From an uncultured Prevotella sp. (GTDB lineage Bacteria > Bacteroidota > Bacteroidia > Bacteroidales > Bacteroidaceae): a DNA stretch of 23,123 bases. Below, piece by piece: positions 6,125 through 15,054 of the stretch (position 1 is its first letter; every line of letters starts with the position of its first letter). The notes beneath the pieces are model-generated. The model searched no databases. It saw nothing but the letters and a program-made list of their open reading frames with translations, and was not told the DNA's origin. The position numbers and the translations under genes are program-made. The stretch is taken from assembly GCA_900541575.1 (NCBI GenBank), contig UQKO01000041.1:1-23123 (forward strand), written 5' to 3'.

Positions 6125-7441
6125 GTGTCAAAATTAGTAGCCATAGTTGGCCGACCTAACGTCGGCAAATCCACCCTGTTCAACCGCCTTACGGGTACTC
6201 GCCAGGCCATTGTCAGCGATGAAGCCGGCACTACACGCGACCGCCAGTATGGTAAGTGCGAATGGGGCAGAAGAGAATTTTCAATCGTCGATACTGGCGG
6301 TTGGGTAGTCAAGTCGGACGACATCTTCGAGGGTGAAATCCGTAAACAAGTAACATTGGCAACAGAAGAGGCCGACGTTGTACTCTTTGTTGTTGACATC
6401 AAAAATGGCATTACAGACCTAGATGCTGAAGTGGCTAGCATTCTTCGCCGTACAAAAGTGCCCGTGATTCTTTGTGCCAACAAAACCGACAACAATGAAG
6501 ATCGCTACACCTCATACGAGTTCTACAAATTGGGACTAGGTGATCCTTTCTGTATTTCAGCTATTACTGGAAGCGGAACGGGCGACTTACTAGATCTTAT
6601 TCTTGAGAAGCTCGGTCCAGAAGATAAGGAAGACGAAGGAGATGACAACATACCTCGTTTTAGCGTAGTAGGACGTCCTAATGCTGGTAAAAGTAGCATC
6701 ATCAATGCATTTTTAGGTGAAGATCGCAATATCGTAACCAATATAGCTGGAACCACTCGTGATAGTATCTTAACCCGATATACGAAATTTGGATTCGATT
6801 TTTATCTTGTAGATACCGCAGGTATACGCAGGAAGAACAAGGTATCGGAAGATTTGGAGTTCTATTCTGTAATGCGAGCTATCCGTTCCATTGAAAATTC
6901 TGATGTATGTATTTTGATAATTGACGCCACACGTGGTATTGAAAGTCAAGACCTCAATATCGTTCAGATTATTCAGAAAAATTTCAAAAGCATTGTAGTG
7001 GTTGTCAACAAGTGGGATCTTGTGGAAGATAAGTCAAACGAAGCTATCAAACATTTCGAAAACGCTATTCGTAGTCGCATGGCTCCATTTGTAGACTTTC
7101 CTATTATCTTCGCCTCAGCCCTTACCAAGCAACGCATCTTTAAAGTACTTGAAACAGCCAAAGAAGTTTACTTGTCACGCAAGCGTCACATCTCCACTTC
7201 TAAACTGAACGAAGAGTTACTTCCTCTGATTGAATCCTACCCTCCCCCTTCTATCAAAGGAAAGTATATCAAAATAAAGTATTGCGCACAGATTCCCAAC
7301 ACACAGATTCCTTCTTTCGTATTCTATGCGAATTTGCCACAGTATGTAAAGGAACCCTACAAGCGTTTTCTTGAAAACAAGATTCGAGAGCGTTGGGATT
7401 TCTTGGGAACCCCCATCAACATATTCATTCGCCAAAAATAA
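6125..7441 (+). CDS. der: GTPase Der (EngA)
   Basis: Protein of 438 residues with two tandem GTPase domains, the arrangement unique to Der/EngA, needed for 50S subunit assembly. Domain 1: GRPNVGKS (9-16), DTGG (56-59), NKTD (119-122), SAITG (145-149). Domain 2: GRPNAGKS (183-190), DTAG (230-233), NKWD (295-298), SAL (331-333). A KH-like domain fills the last 90 or so residues. The linker between the G domains is acidic (DKEDEGDD). Translation starts at a GTG at 6125; no ATG is available before the P-loop, which begins at residue 9, so the GTG start is firmly supported. The 152-nt gap from era contains only a weak hairpin. The stop codon overlaps the start of the next gene. Confidence 0.97.
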   Translation: MSKLVAIVGRPNVGKSTLFNRLTGTRQAIVSDEAGTTRDRQYGKCEWGRREFSIVDTGGWVVKSDDIFEGEIRKQVTLATEEADVVLFVVDIKNGITDLDAEVASILRRTKVPVILCANKTDNNEDRYTSYEFYKLGLGDPFCISAITGSGTGDLLDLILEKLGPEDKEDEGDDNIPRFSVVGRPNAGKSSIINAFLGEDRNIVTNIAGTTRDSILTRYTKFGFDFYLVDTAGIRRKNKVSEDLEFYSVMRAIRSIENSDVCILIIDATRGIESQDLNIVQIIQKNFKSIVVVVNKWDLVEDKSNEAIKHFENAIRSRMAPFVDFPIIFASALTKQRIFKVLETAKEVYLSRKRHISTSKLNEELLPLIESYPPPSIKGKYIKIKYCAQIPNTQIPSFVFYANLPQYVKEPYKRFLENKIRERWDFLGTPINIFIRQK

Positions 7442-7890
7442 TGCTTAGGAATTTTCATTTTAGTCTATTTCTTCATAGCACATTATACAAGACCATATTG
7501 CTCCTAATGACAATAGTCTCCTTAACTTCATGTCATAAAGGTTCCACAGAAACAAGTTCTGATGCAACAGAAGAGCAAGCGGATTCTGCTGCCGTCAGAT
7601 TCTATCGCATGAGGATATTAGGTGACTTCGATGGCTACGTAGCAAATATGCATTCTTGCAACAATATGCCACAAGAATATAAACAGCGAATCATCATTAT
7701 GCTCCGCCAACATCAGAAAGATGTTGAGAAAAACAAGCAAGGCGCCATTGACGTAAAAGTAATGCGTTCTGAAATGTACGATGATGGAAAAATGGCCAAC
7801 GTATTCCTAAACATCACCTACAAAGACGGAACGAACGAAGAAATTCTATTTCCTGTAGTTTATGACGGAAAAGAATGGAAGATACAATAA
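7441..7890 (+). CDS. Small lipoprotein, DUF4878-like
   Basis: Protein of 149 residues from the ATG at 7441, which shares its A with the der stop codon (TAATG). The frame is open further upstream into der, but the overlapping ATG gives a proper lipoprotein signal. A basic/hydrophobic N-terminus leads to the lipobox LTSC with the lipidated Cys31, followed by a Ser/Thr/Glu-rich linker. The rest (about 45-149), with FYRMRILGDFDGYV and ending in FPVVYDGKEWKIQ, resembles the small DUF4878/NTF2-like lipoproteins common in Bacteroidetes. That similarity is from recall and only moderate. The function is unknown. The overlap suggests translational coupling to der. It is the last gene of the operon and ends 58 nt before a strong terminator. 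Confidence 0.78.
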   Translation: MLRNFHFSLFLHSTLYKTILLLMTIVSLTSCHKGSTETSSDATEEQADSAAVRFYRMRILGDFDGYVANMHSCNNMPQEYKQRIIIMLRQHQKDVEKNKQGAIDVKVMRSEMYDDGKMANVFLNITYKDGTNEEILFPVVYDGKEWKIQ

Positions 7891-7948
7891 AGTTTTTTGC
7901 TCGCATTAAATGCTTTAACATAGCAAAATTTATAACGAGGCAATACGA

Positions 7949-7988
7949 AAAAGGTTGGATACGCTTTTAATAATGTATCCAACCTTTT
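7949..7988. terminator. Bidirectional terminator between convergent genes
   Basis: A perfect 14-bp inverted repeat, AAAAGGTTGGATAC (7949-7962) and GTATCCAACCTTTT (7975-7988), closes a 12-nt loop. Because the arms begin with A-runs and end with T-runs, it can stop transcription from the der operon on the plus strand and from glgB on the minus strand. Confidence 0.9.
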
Positions 7989-8052
7989 ACTTATTTCAAG
8001 GAAATTCAAATATAGACTTCACTCTTTTCCATTATTTGTGTATGCTTTAATA

Positions 8053-10137
8053 TTACTCTGCATTCTTTTCTTCCTTACGTCTTTTTAAGACCACGGCAGA
8101 ACGAGCTGGCAGGTAAAGCTTTAGCCACCCCTTTCCATCACGTGCGAGAAGAGGATCATAATTAGTTAGATGGCATACACTATCATCAGCAAAGCCATTG
8201 CCACCATATTCTACTGCATCCGAATTGAGCACTACATCATAGGCTCCCACTGGAACACGGAAACCATATCCTTCGAAAGAATGTGCAGGCGAGAAGTTAA
8301 ACACGAAAACAAGATCTCCACGCATATAGGCAAGCACTTGATCGCCATCATCATGCCATACTTCTTGCACAGGTACGCGCTGAGCATTGTGTACATTCTG
8401 GCGAAGCAAATGAATCATCGCGTTATCAAAATCACCTAAATAATGATAGCAAAGACTCTTATTGTCTACCAAGTTCCACTGGCGGCGTGCATACTTATAG
8501 CTCCAACCATTCCCCTCTCTCGGAAAATCAATCCATTCGGGATGGCCGAACTCATTGCCCATGAAATTCAGGTAACCACCATTGATTGTTGACGCTGTAA
8601 CAAGGCGAATCATCTTGTGCAGAGCAATACCTCTGTGTACATTGCCATTCTCATCGCCTTTGCGAAAATGCCAATACATATCAGCATCAATCAAACGGAA
8701 AATTAACGTTTTATCGCCTACCAATGCTTGGTCATGGCTTTCACAATAAGATATGGTCTTTTCATCGGAACGACGATTGGTCAATTCCCACAAAATAGAA
8801 GAAGGATGCCAGTCCTCGTCTCTACGTTCCTTAATCGTCTTAATCCAATAATCGGGAATATTCATGGCCATGCGATAATCAAAGCCATAACCTCCATCTT
8901 TAAAAGGAGCTGCTAAACCAGGCATGCCACTTACCTCCTCGGCAATTGTGATAGCATGGGGATTGACCTCATGAATCAATAAATTCGCAAGAGTCAAATA
9001 GCAAATCGCATTATCATCTTGATGACCATTGAAATAGTCTCCATAACCACAGAAGCTTTCACCCAGGCCATGACTATAATACAGCATGGAAGTAACACCA
9101 TCGAAACGGAACCCGTCAAAATGGAATTCAGTAAGCCAATATTTACAATTAGATAAGAGGAAATGAATCACATCGTCCTTACCATAATCAAAGCAAAGAC
9201 TATCCCATGCAGAATGTTCACGTCGCGGTGCGGGATAAAAGAATTGATCAGGATTACCTGCATAATTGCCTAATCCTTCTACCTCATTCTTCACAGCGTG
9301 ACTATGCACTAAGTCCATAATCACCGTAATACCTGCGGCATGAGCTTCATCAATTAGCTGTTTCAATTCATCAGGAGTACCGAAACGGCTGCTCGGAGCA
9401 AAGAACGAACTTACGTGATAGCCGAAACTTCCATAGTAAGGATGCTCTGCAATGGCCATAATCTGAATGCAATTATAGCCATCTGCAATGATACGCGGTA
9501 ATACATTCAGTCGAAATTCATTGTATGTTCCTACTTTTTCTGCATCTTGCGACATGCCTATATGGCATTCATAAATAAATAGAGGTTCTCTGCGCGGACG
9601 AAACTTCTCAACTTTCCACTGATAAGGCTCCTGTGGATGCCAAACCTGAGCACTAAAAATTTTCGTTTCTTCGTCTTGTACCACACGATTTGCCCATGCC
9701 GGTACACGTTCACCTTGTCCTCCTTCCCAATGGATAGAGAGTTTGTAGAGGTCTAAGTGATGAAGAACCTTACCAGGAAGCTTCAGTTCCCAATTACCTG
9801 TTTCTGGAATACGCTTGAAAGCAAACGCAGGGTCTTCCTTCCAATCGTTAAAAGTTCCAATTAGATATATTTCAGTAGCATTGGGAGCCCATTCTCTCAG
9901 CACCCACTGACGCGGTGTTCGATGCAATCCGAAATAAAGATGTCCATCGGCAAAGTCTATCAACTTTCCCTTACCTCCCGTCAACTCATTGAGTTTATAG
10001 AGAGCATGATCGTGACGTCCTTGGATGGCACCCTCAAATGGTTTTAGCCACTCATCGTTTTTTACAATTTTGAGTTGCTTGGGACGCGGAGTACGCTTAG
10101 CCTTGGGCTTTTCTGTTTTTCTGTTCGTGGCTTTCAT
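8053..10137 (-). CDS. glgB: 1,4-alpha-glucan branching enzyme
   Basis: Protein of 694 residues that introduces alpha-1,6 branches into glycogen. The order is a Lys/Arg-rich N-terminus (1-25), a CBM48-type module (about 65-170, with WAPNATEIYLIGTFNDW), a GH13 catalytic barrel (about 185-560) and a C-terminal beta domain. The catalytic residues are visible: the nucleophile Asp346 in FRFDGVTS, the acid/base Glu400 in AEEVSG and the third carboxylate Asp469 in ESHDQA. The spelling of these motifs, and of YGSFGYHVSSFFAPSSRFGTP, is that of the eukaryote-like branching enzymes (GH13_8) rather than the E. coli type; Bacteroidetes are known to carry this form. No other glycogen gene lies nearby. It is the last gene of the minus-strand block and is probably read from upstream, since no clear promoter precedes it. 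Confidence 0.95.
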   Translation of the reverse strand: MKATNRKTEKPKAKRTPRPKQLKIVKNDEWLKPFEGAIQGRHDHALYKLNELTGGKGKLIDFADGHLYFGLHRTPRQWVLREWAPNATEIYLIGTFNDWKEDPAFAFKRIPETGNWELKLPGKVLHHLDLYKLSIHWEGGQGERVPAWANRVVQDEETKIFSAQVWHPQEPYQWKVEKFRPRREPLFIYECHIGMSQDAEKVGTYNEFRLNVLPRIIADGYNCIQIMAIAEHPYYGSFGYHVSSFFAPSSRFGTPDELKQLIDEAHAAGITVIMDLVHSHAVKNEVEGLGNYAGNPDQFFYPAPRREHSAWDSLCFDYGKDDVIHFLLSNCKYWLTEFHFDGFRFDGVTSMLYYSHGLGESFCGYGDYFNGHQDDNAICYLTLANLLIHEVNPHAITIAEEVSGMPGLAAPFKDGGYGFDYRMAMNIPDYWIKTIKERRDEDWHPSSILWELTNRRSDEKTISYCESHDQALVGDKTLIFRLIDADMYWHFRKGDENGNVHRGIALHKMIRLVTASTINGGYLNFMGNEFGHPEWIDFPREGNGWSYKYARRQWNLVDNKSLCYHYLGDFDNAMIHLLRQNVHNAQRVPVQEVWHDDGDQVLAYMRGDLVFVFNFSPAHSFEGYGFRVPVGAYDVVLNSDAVEYGGNGFADDSVCHLTNYDPLLARDGKGWLKLYLPARSAVVLKRRKEEKNAE

Positions 10138-10176
10138 GATATATTACTTTATGGTTATTCTTTGTTTGGAATAATT

Positions 10177-10365
10177 CTACGATTCGTCTTGAGAAGATTC
10201 GCATCGAATTAATTCTTTCAAAGAATTTTTATTTTCTCTGTTTTTTGCAGTAACATTTCTATCTTTAGAACAAGTACGATTCTTACATGTAAGACATTCC
10301 CATACCAAAGATTCATTAGACGATGCTTCAACACAACGAGCCAATACTTCGTGATAAAGTGGCAA
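10177..10365 (-). CDS. Possible small Cys-containing protein (doubtful)
   Basis: An open frame of 62 codons from a TTG at 10365, lying in the 248-nt gap between the MORN-repeat gene and glgB on the same strand. The frame stays open upstream into the end of the MORN gene, with no ATG start. The product is hydrophilic, with four Cys residues, three of them clustered as ECLTCKNRTC, which could bind metal, and a Lys/Glu/Ser-rich C-terminal half. I recognise no family. It may be a real small protein, the remnant of a larger gene, or chance. No ribosome-binding site or promoter supports it. Confidence 0.25.
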   Translation of the reverse strand: MPLYHEVLARCVEASSNESLVWECLTCKNRTCSKDRNVTAKNRENKNSLKELIRCESSQDES

Positions 10366-10385
10366 TCCCTTGTGCTGCGAGTACT

Positions 10386-11498
10386 TTACTGAACAACACG
10401 TCCATTGGAATATTCACCAGACTTTGTCACATTGCCATTAGCATCATATTCCTTATACTTGCCATGCTTTACGCCATCACGATAAATGCAATCAATACGG
10501 GTTCCATCAGGACGAATTTCTACACTTCGTCCATCACGCTTACCATCGCGGAAGTTACCTTTAAACCTTCCGCCAGCTGAGAAGCGAAGCGTACCTTCAC
10601 CATCCATACGGTTGTTTTTCCAGTCGCCGTTGTATTCATCGCCATTTTTCCACTTGTACACACCTTTGCCGTGCATCATATTGTTTTGCCACTGTCCAGT
10701 ATATGAAGCGACGCCTTTCCACTGGAATGTGCCTTGACCGCTCTGTTCGCCGTTGAGAAAATTACCTACATACGAATCTCCGTTGGCAAAACGAAATACG
10801 CCTTCGCCTGTGCGTTCTCCCATAACATATTGTCCTTCATAGACATCTCCATTACGGAATTTGTACACACCTTTGCCATCTTGCATATCGTTCTTCCAAT
10901 CACCATAATAGTAATCGCCGTCAGCATAAATATACGTTCCCCTACCATTACGCTGATTATTCAGCCAAGAGCCTTCGTATTTAGAGCCATCATTCCAGTC
11001 GAAAATACCTTTTCCATTCTTTTGGTCGTCAGCCCATTCGCCGTCATAATAAGCGCCACTTTTATAGGTATAACGTCCTTTGCCATTGCGCACATCGTTT
11101 TTCCACATACCATCATATACATCACCATTATAATAGTACATTTTTCCGCGACCCTCCTTATTGTTGCGAAGCCAAAATCCCTCGTAACGATTGTTGTTCA
11201 CAGCGAAAAACGTTCCTTTTCCATTCTTCTCATTTTTCATCCAGCTGCCAGTATATCGTGATCCATCAGCAGCGGTAAAGGTGCCCTCACCTTGACGCAT
11301 ACCTTTTTCAAAGCTTCCTTCATAAGTGTCGCCATTCTCATATTGTACGCGACCCTTGCCACTCGGCTTGCCACTTTTAAGTTCACCCGTATATATGCCC
11401 CCGTCTTTTAGAGTACATGAACCCACTTCTATCTTTTGGGCCATGACATTAGACAGAGAGAATCCTAACAAAAGCGCAAGGATATATAAATGTTTCAT
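10386..11498 (-). CDS. Secreted MORN-repeat protein
   Basis: Protein of 370 residues. A signal peptide (about 1-20, LALLLGFSLSNVMAQ) directs it to the periplasm or cell surface. Nearly all the rest is a run of about 14 MORN repeats of 23 residues each with the pattern YxGxWxxGxxxGxGxxxxxDG. Units 1-12 are regular; the last two (with GRSVEIRPDG and KYKEYDANG) are degenerate. MORN repeats form an elongated beta-hairpin sheet and in other proteins mediate lipid or protein binding; no catalytic domain is attached here. The gene starts 16 nt after kdsB and so probably belongs to the PBP1A-kdsB operon, suggesting an envelope role by context only. The 69-nt periodicity of the coding sequence makes it prone to repeat-number change. 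Confidence 0.9.
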   Translation of the reverse strand: MKHLYILALLLGFSLSNVMAQKIEVGSCTLKDGGIYTGELKSGKPSGKGRVQYENGDTYEGSFEKGMRQGEGTFTAADGSRYTGSWMKNEKNGKGTFFAVNNNRYEGFWLRNNKEGRGKMYYYNGDVYDGMWKNDVRNGKGRYTYKSGAYYDGEWADDQKNGKGIFDWNDGSKYEGSWLNNQRNGRGTYIYADGDYYYGDWKNDMQDGKGVYKFRNGDVYEGQYVMGERTGEGVFRFANGDSYVGNFLNGEQSGQGTFQWKGVASYTGQWQNNMMHGKGVYKWKNGDEYNGDWKNNRMDGEGTLRFSAGGRFKGNFRDGKRDGRSVEIRPDGTRIDCIYRDGVKHGKYKEYDANGNVTKSGEYSNGRVVQ

Positions 11499-11514
11499 GA
11501 TGCTATTTTGTCAA

Positions 11515-12264
11515 TTATTTTTGATTCAAAAATTTTTCAGCTCGTTTCAGGTCATCAGGAGTATCTATTCCGATAGTCTCTACATCGGTAGTACCCACTT
11601 TAATTCGTAACCCTGCTTGCAACCATCGCAACTGTTCAAGTGATTCACAGATTTCCAAATTACCCTGTGGCATAGCCGTAATCTGTTTTAGCACTTCTGT
11701 ACGATAGGCATAAAGGCCAATATGTTTCAGATAATTATGCTGTTTCGACCATTCTGAACGTTCCACGCCTCGCAGATAAGGAATCACACTGCGCGAGAAG
11801 TAAAGCGCAAAACCATCGTTACTCACCACCACCTTGGGACTATTTGGATTCTCTATCAACTCCATTGAAGCATTGAGTCCAAATGGCTTCACCAACGTGG
11901 CAATTTGAGTATCAGGATTGTCAAAGCAACCTGCAATAGCACGCAACTGAGAACTAGCGATAAAAGGCTCATCTCCCTGTACATTTACCACCACATCTGC
12001 TTTAGTACCCATCTTTCCATAGGCTTCAAAACAGCGATCTGTACCACTGCGATGATTCGTAGAAGTCATTATGGCTTTTCCACCAAAACCTTCCACTACA
12101 GATTGGATTCGTTCATCATCCGTGGCTACACATAAATCAGGAAATATTTGTGCAACACGCTCGTATACGTGTTGTATGATAGGTTTTCCATGCAACATTG
12201 CCAATGGTTTCCCTGGAAAACGCGTAGAGGCATATCTTGCTGGTATGATAGCAACAAACTTCAT
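11515..12264 (-). CDS. kdsB: 3-deoxy-manno-octulosonate cytidylyltransferase
   Basis: Protein of 249 residues, the usual length for KdsB, which activates Kdo with CTP to give CMP-Kdo for the inner core of lipopolysaccharide in the cytoplasm. The N-terminal nucleotide-binding loop is AIIPARYASTRFPGKPL (5-21). HRSGTDR at 71-77 and VQGDEP with the metal-binding Asp98 are also family signatures, and the C-terminal GIDTPDDLKRAE matches known KdsB proteins. It sits 67 nt downstream of the PBP1A gene and 16 nt upstream of the MORN-repeat gene, all on the minus strand. No separate promoter is visible. The other Kdo genes (kdsA, kdsC, kdsD, waaA) are not in the window. Confidence 0.96.
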   Translation of the reverse strand: MKFVAIIPARYASTRFPGKPLAMLHGKPIIQHVYERVAQIFPDLCVATDDERIQSVVEGFGGKAIMTSTNHRSGTDRCFEAYGKMGTKADVVVNVQGDEPFIASSQLRAIAGCFDNPDTQIATLVKPFGLNASMELIENPNSPKVVVSNDGFALYFSRSVIPYLRGVERSEWSKQHNYLKHIGLYAYRTEVLKQITAMPQGNLEICESLEQLRWLQAGLRIKVGTTDVETIGIDTPDDLKRAEKFLNQK

Positions 12265-12331
12265 AAGTTGTATAGTTTATTTGTAAGTATCGTATGAACT
12301 ACTTATAACATTGGCGAATAGTTCACTTCTT

Positions 12332-14779
12332 TTATTCAAAGTACTTTTCTCCTTGTGATTTGCTTTGCGATTTTTCGGCAGGTTCAGTTGCCTCTGTGGA
12401 AGAAGCAGAGAATTCATTCTCTCCATCCCCCCCAGATGCATCTTCACCATGCCCACCACCCGAGTGGTGAGTTCCTTTAGACACGCTTTCTGGTTTATCA
12501 AAGTCTCGTACAGGATCGTACCCCAACGACTTATCAGCATAAACTCTACGCATATATAAAGCCCATACAGGAAGCGCAGAAGCAGAACCTTGTCCTATAG
12601 CTGTGGAATTGAAGTGAATATCACGTTCATCACCACCCACCCACACTGCTGTGACTAATTGTGGGACACACCCCACAAACCATCCATCAGAGTTTGTATT
12701 CGTGGTACCTGTCTTACCAGCAATAGGGCCTTTCATCTCGTAAACCGAGCGTAGACGACGACCTGTACCTTGATCGATTACCGCTTTCATCATGTCTATC
12801 ATGTGATAAGCGGTTTCTTCGCTGTACACTTCATTTGTGCGTGGAGTAAAATCAGCTACCACATTACCTTCGTTGTCTTCTATACGCGTCACGAGCAAGG
12901 GAGCACGTCGAATACCTTTTTCTACGAAAGCTGTATAAGCCGATGCTAGTTCGGCTGGAGTAATATCGCACGTTCCCAAACATAGAGGCAAAGAAGGTTG
13001 CATATTATCATTGGCAACTCCAAGTGCATGTAAGTCTCTCACAAGGCCTTGTCCCGTAGGATCAATTTGATACATCAATCCAGCTGTCACCCAGTTATTA
13101 GATTGACTTAGACCCCATTTCAACGTGACTTGTGATCCATAACGTGCGCGACTACCATTTCTCGGACACCATCCGCCATAGCTACGCTGCACGTTTAAGA
13201 TGGTAGAGTTGGGAGTCATACCTCCTTGCAATCCCATCGCATAAACGAAAGGCTTCATTGTAGAACCAATTTGTCGGCGTCCGACCATTGCCATATCATA
13301 TTGAAAATGTGAGAAGTCGGGGCCACCCACATAAGCTTTGACATAGCCCGTCATAGGATCAATAGAAACAAGTGCAGAGCGCAAAAACTTCTTATAATAA
13401 AGAATAGAATCAATCGGCGTCATCATGCGATCCACTTCGCCCTGATAGGTAAATACCGTCATGGGCACTTTCGTATGAAAAGCCTTATCTATTTCATCGT
13501 CCGTTGCACCTAAAGCTTTCATCATACGATAGCGATCAGACTGATGAACGGCACGTTGAATGCGGCGCTTTACATCCGCTCTAGTTAAATCTGCACTATA
13601 AGGGAAATTGGGAGAAGATTTACGTTCTGCTTCAAACTTCGGTTGCAGATTTTTACCCACCTGCGTATACACTGCCTTTTCGGCATATTGCTGCATACGA
13701 GAATCAATAGTAGTGTATATTTTTAAACCATCCGTATAGATGTCATAAGTAGAGCCATCACGTTTGGTATTCTTCTTACACCATCCATAAAGAGGATCGG
13801 TCTCCCACATTAAAGAGTCTTCATAATACTGTTGTCTTTGCCAACTCTTATATTTGGAAGCATCGGGTTTTTCAGCCATCATGATACGGCGCAAGTATTC
13901 ACGCACATAGGCGCCCAAGCCTTCTTTATGATCAATACGATGGAAGTTCAGTTTAAGAGGTTCTTCTGAGAGTGTTGCATATTCTGTCTCGGAGAGTGTA
14001 CCCGCTTTCACCATTTGCTGAAGCACGACATTTCTTCTTTCGCGACAACGCTCTGGTTCGCGCACAGGATTGAAATAAGAAGGATTCTTACACATTCCTA
14101 CAAGCGTAGCACACTCATTAACACTCAAATCCTTTGGCGATTTTCCGAAATATACATTGGCTGCCGTCTTAATTCCCACCGCATTATGAAGGAAATCAAA
14201 ATAATTAAGATAAAGCGTGAGTATCTCTTCTTTTGTGTAGTGACGCTCAAGTTCTACAGCTATCACCCACTCCACAGGCTTCTGTACCAAACGCTGCATT
14301 GTACTTTCGGCCGAAGATGAATATAGCTGCTTCGCCAACTGTTGTGTTATCGTACTACCTCCACCAGCACCTTTATGCCCGAGTAGCCCACGCTTTACCA
14401 CAGCGCGAAAGAAAGCACGTGAATCAATGCCTGAGTGTTCATAAAAGCGAGCATCTTCTGTGGCAACAAGAGCTTTAAACATATGAGGAGAAATACTATC
14501 ATAGCCTACAAATACACGATTTTCGTTGCGCGACCATGTTCCCATCAATCTACCATCAGCACTAATTACTTGCGAGGCATATTTACTAATTGGACTTTGA
14601 AGTTCAGCTATGGGAGGCATATAACCAATCCAACCGCGCTCTACACAGAACACGGCCAAAATTACTAAAGCTATTAGGGACAAATAAGTAACCCAAAGTA
14701 TTTTAGCTATTTTCTTTCTCATCATATCATTCAAGGGGATAGACTTTAACCAGCCTATCTGATTGAAACTATGCCGCAT
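12332..14779 (-). CDS. mrcA: Bifunctional penicillin-binding protein 1A
   Basis: Protein of 815 residues, a class A PBP that polymerises glycan strands and crosslinks them in the periplasm. A single membrane anchor lies at about 25-46. The GT51 glycosyltransferase domain follows, with catalytic Glu108 in TEDARFYEHSG and GGSTITQQLAKQL at 140-152. The transpeptidase domain has S506-T-M-K509, the SxN motif at 560-562 in SQSNNW and K689-T-G. The stretch between the domains (about 300-460) contains an additional region seen in Bacteroidetes PBP1A. The C-terminus (about 765-815) is a low-complexity tail rich in Gly, His, Ser and Glu. The start at 14779 follows a purine-rich stretch; starts at residue 19 or 20 (MMRKK) would also keep the anchor. 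A promoter lies about 50 nt upstream. It is probably co-transcribed with kdsB. Confidence 0.95.
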   Translation of the reverse strand: MRHSFNQIGWLKSIPLNDMMRKKIAKILWVTYLSLIALVILAVFCVERGWIGYMPPIAELQSPISKYASQVISADGRLMGTWSRNENRVFVGYDSISPHMFKALVATEDARFYEHSGIDSRAFFRAVVKRGLLGHKGAGGGSTITQQLAKQLYSSSAESTMQRLVQKPVEWVIAVELERHYTKEEILTLYLNYFDFLHNAVGIKTAANVYFGKSPKDLSVNECATLVGMCKNPSYFNPVREPERCRERRNVVLQQMVKAGTLSETEYATLSEEPLKLNFHRIDHKEGLGAYVREYLRRIMMAEKPDASKYKSWQRQQYYEDSLMWETDPLYGWCKKNTKRDGSTYDIYTDGLKIYTTIDSRMQQYAEKAVYTQVGKNLQPKFEAERKSSPNFPYSADLTRADVKRRIQRAVHQSDRYRMMKALGATDDEIDKAFHTKVPMTVFTYQGEVDRMMTPIDSILYYKKFLRSALVSIDPMTGYVKAYVGGPDFSHFQYDMAMVGRRQIGSTMKPFVYAMGLQGGMTPNSTILNVQRSYGGWCPRNGSRARYGSQVTLKWGLSQSNNWVTAGLMYQIDPTGQGLVRDLHALGVANDNMQPSLPLCLGTCDITPAELASAYTAFVEKGIRRAPLLVTRIEDNEGNVVADFTPRTNEVYSEETAYHMIDMMKAVIDQGTGRRLRSVYEMKGPIAGKTGTTNTNSDGWFVGCVPQLVTAVWVGGDERDIHFNSTAIGQGSASALPVWALYMRRVYADKSLGYDPVRDFDKPESVSKGTHHSGGGHGEDASGGDGENEFSASSTEATEPAEKSQSKSQGEKYFE

Positions 14780-14829
14780 TTTACCACTACTCTTTGCTAC
14801 AATCGAGTCTCATGCGGCCATCACTTATG

Positions 14830-14837
14830 CAAATGTA
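14830..14837 (-). promoter_or_regulatory. Promoter -7 element for the PBP1A gene
   Basis: On the minus strand TACATTTG (14837-14830) matches TAnnTTTG exactly. A -33 TTTG at the right distance is not clear. Predicted transcription would begin near 14826 and the leader would be about 47 nt. The remaining 217 nt up to the metallo-hydrolase gene (14838-15054) are AT-rich and hold nothing else I can support. Confidence 0.5.
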
Positions 14838-15054
14838 CAAAAAAAAGCGCACCACGCACATAAATAGTTCGTTTTATTTGCTTCTACCCTTATTCTACAT
14901 TCATTAGTATATAGCTCTTAAAACGAAATTTGCAAATTCATCCTTTATCTTCAATATCAATCGCCCCATTTTTCAAGGACTTTATATTTTTTCATCTCAA
15001 GATACAATCATCAACTTTCAAAGAGACTTTACAAACGACCAATCCTTGTTTTTT

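Noticed and set aside
6100..6495. Minus-strand frame of 131 codons
   Set aside because: It lies opposite the first GTPase domain of der, which is unquestionably coding on the plus strand.
10734..11261. Open frame of 175 codons on the plus strand
   Set aside because: It is antisense to the MORN-repeat gene. The repeats lack stops in this frame because of their periodic codon pattern; the product is a hydrophobic Ile/Ser/Thr-rich sequence without family features.
10386..11430. Periodic 69-nt pattern resembling a tandem DNA repeat or CRISPR array
   Set aside because: The periodicity is that of the 23-residue MORN units. DNA identity between units is low and there are no constant repeats with unique spacers.
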